Assembly: GCA_030619425.1 (NCBI GenBank)
Contig: JAUXBJ010000120.1
Location: 1 to 6,405 of the forward strand
Reading direction: 5' to 3'
Length of the DNA: 6,405 nucleotides
DNA from: a bacterium
Lineage (GTDB): Bacteria; Zixibacteria; MSB-5A5; GN15; FEB-12
Shown in pieces: positions 6,113 to 6,405 of the stretch. The stretch's first letter is position 1. Each line of letters begins with the position of its first letter. The position numbers and the translations under genes are program-made. Under the pieces are notes generated by a model. It saw only the letters and a program-made list of their open reading frames with translations. It searched no databases and was not told the origin of the DNA.

Positions 6113-6186
6113 ACGAACAACAGGGTCTCCCGGTTCATAAGTCTGTGGGCGCAACGAACAGCTCCTGGTTGTACCCGCAGCTCGAA

Positions 6187-6405
6187 TCAGGTGCTTATCC
6201 TTACAATATCGGCACCGAGGGCAGAGAGCTTTTCCTCGATAGCCCAATACCCGCGATCGACATGATAAACTCGCAGGACTTCCGATTTTCCGCGAGCAGC
6301 CAAAGCCGCCAGCACAATCCCGGCCCCGGCGCGAATATCCGAAGCCATCACTTCCGCACCGGTTAGTCGATCAACGCCGTATATAATGGCTTCATCGCCG
6401 GTTAC
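6187..6405 (-). CDS. murA: UDP-N-acetylglucosamine 1-carboxyvinyltransferase (MurA), C-terminal 72 residues
   Basis: Read on the minus strand from the right edge, the frame is open and ends at TGA (6189-6187). It gives [16 protein letters not shown], then [19 protein letters not shown], then [17 protein letters not shown] and [12 protein letters not shown]. This is the highly conserved C terminus of MurA, the cytoplasmic enzyme that transfers enolpyruvate from PEP to UDP-GlcNAc in the first committed step of peptidoglycan synthesis and the target of fosfomycin. By alignment from memory with the 419-residue E. coli enzyme, the Arg of DIRAG corresponds to R371 and the Arg of HVDRGY to the PEP-binding R397. 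Both are present, so the fragment looks functional. The catalytic Cys/Asp115 region is outside the window. The stop codon is 124 bp from the inner start of the next gene in the same direction. Confidence 0.95.
   Translation of the reverse strand, partial: VTGDEAIIYGVDRLTGAEVMASDIRAGAGIVLAALAARGKSEVLRVYHVDRGYWAIEEKLSALGADIVRIST

Noticed and set aside
6064..6366. Plus-strand open frame of 100 codons at the right end
   Set aside because: It is antisense to the unmistakable MurA C terminus and to the start of the barrel gene.

Overview
The window looks like chromosomal DNA of a Gram-negative (diderm) bacterium outside the Proteobacteria, most plausibly a member of the FCB group such as Zixibacteria or a neighbouring candidate phylum. 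The outer membrane is implied by a large exported protein that ends in a surface-antigen/Omp85-type beta-barrel with a C-terminal Phe. The metallopeptidase, TolB-like propeller and barrel combination recalls FCB-type genomes. This placement is from memory of protein families, not from a search, and is tentative.

Layout. Positions 3-1907 (+) hold the C-terminal three quarters or so of a Lon-family ATP-dependent protease of the AAA_32 type. Its frame is open to the left edge, so the start and the Walker A motif lie outside. Positions 1908-2350 contain no gene. This gap carries two short repetitive palindromic elements, a second diverged copy of the last 16 codons of the protease gene (2132-2185), clustered TGCATGG motifs and an AT-rich promoter region with a dyad. 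Positions 2351-2572 (+) encode a 73-residue, extremely basic histone H1-like protein made of three 11-residue repeats plus a Cys/Cys/Cys/His C-terminal module, followed by a textbook rho-independent terminator (2592-2621). Converging on it from the right is a gene of about 3.4 kb on the minus strand (6062 or 6098 down to 2679). It encodes a secreted protein with an HExxH peptidase domain, a TolB-like beta-propeller, an acidic Ser/Thr/Asp/Pro-rich linker and an outer-membrane barrel. At the right edge, 6187-6405 (-) is the C-terminal end of MurA, the first committed enzyme of peptidoglycan synthesis.

How the pieces relate. murA and the metallopeptidase/propeller/barrel gene run in the same direction 88-124 bp apart, but a TATAAT element between them suggests the latter has its own promoter. 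Both act in envelope biogenesis in the broad sense. The Lon-like protease and the H1-like protein run in the other direction and appear to be independent units (protein quality control, and nucleoid or nucleic-acid binding). No complete defence system, mobile element, CRISPR array, tRNA or rRNA is visible.

The most notable points are the duplicated protease 3' end flanking repetitive elements, the H1-like/zinc-binding fusion with repeats that differ only at silent sites, and the three-part outer-membrane protein.
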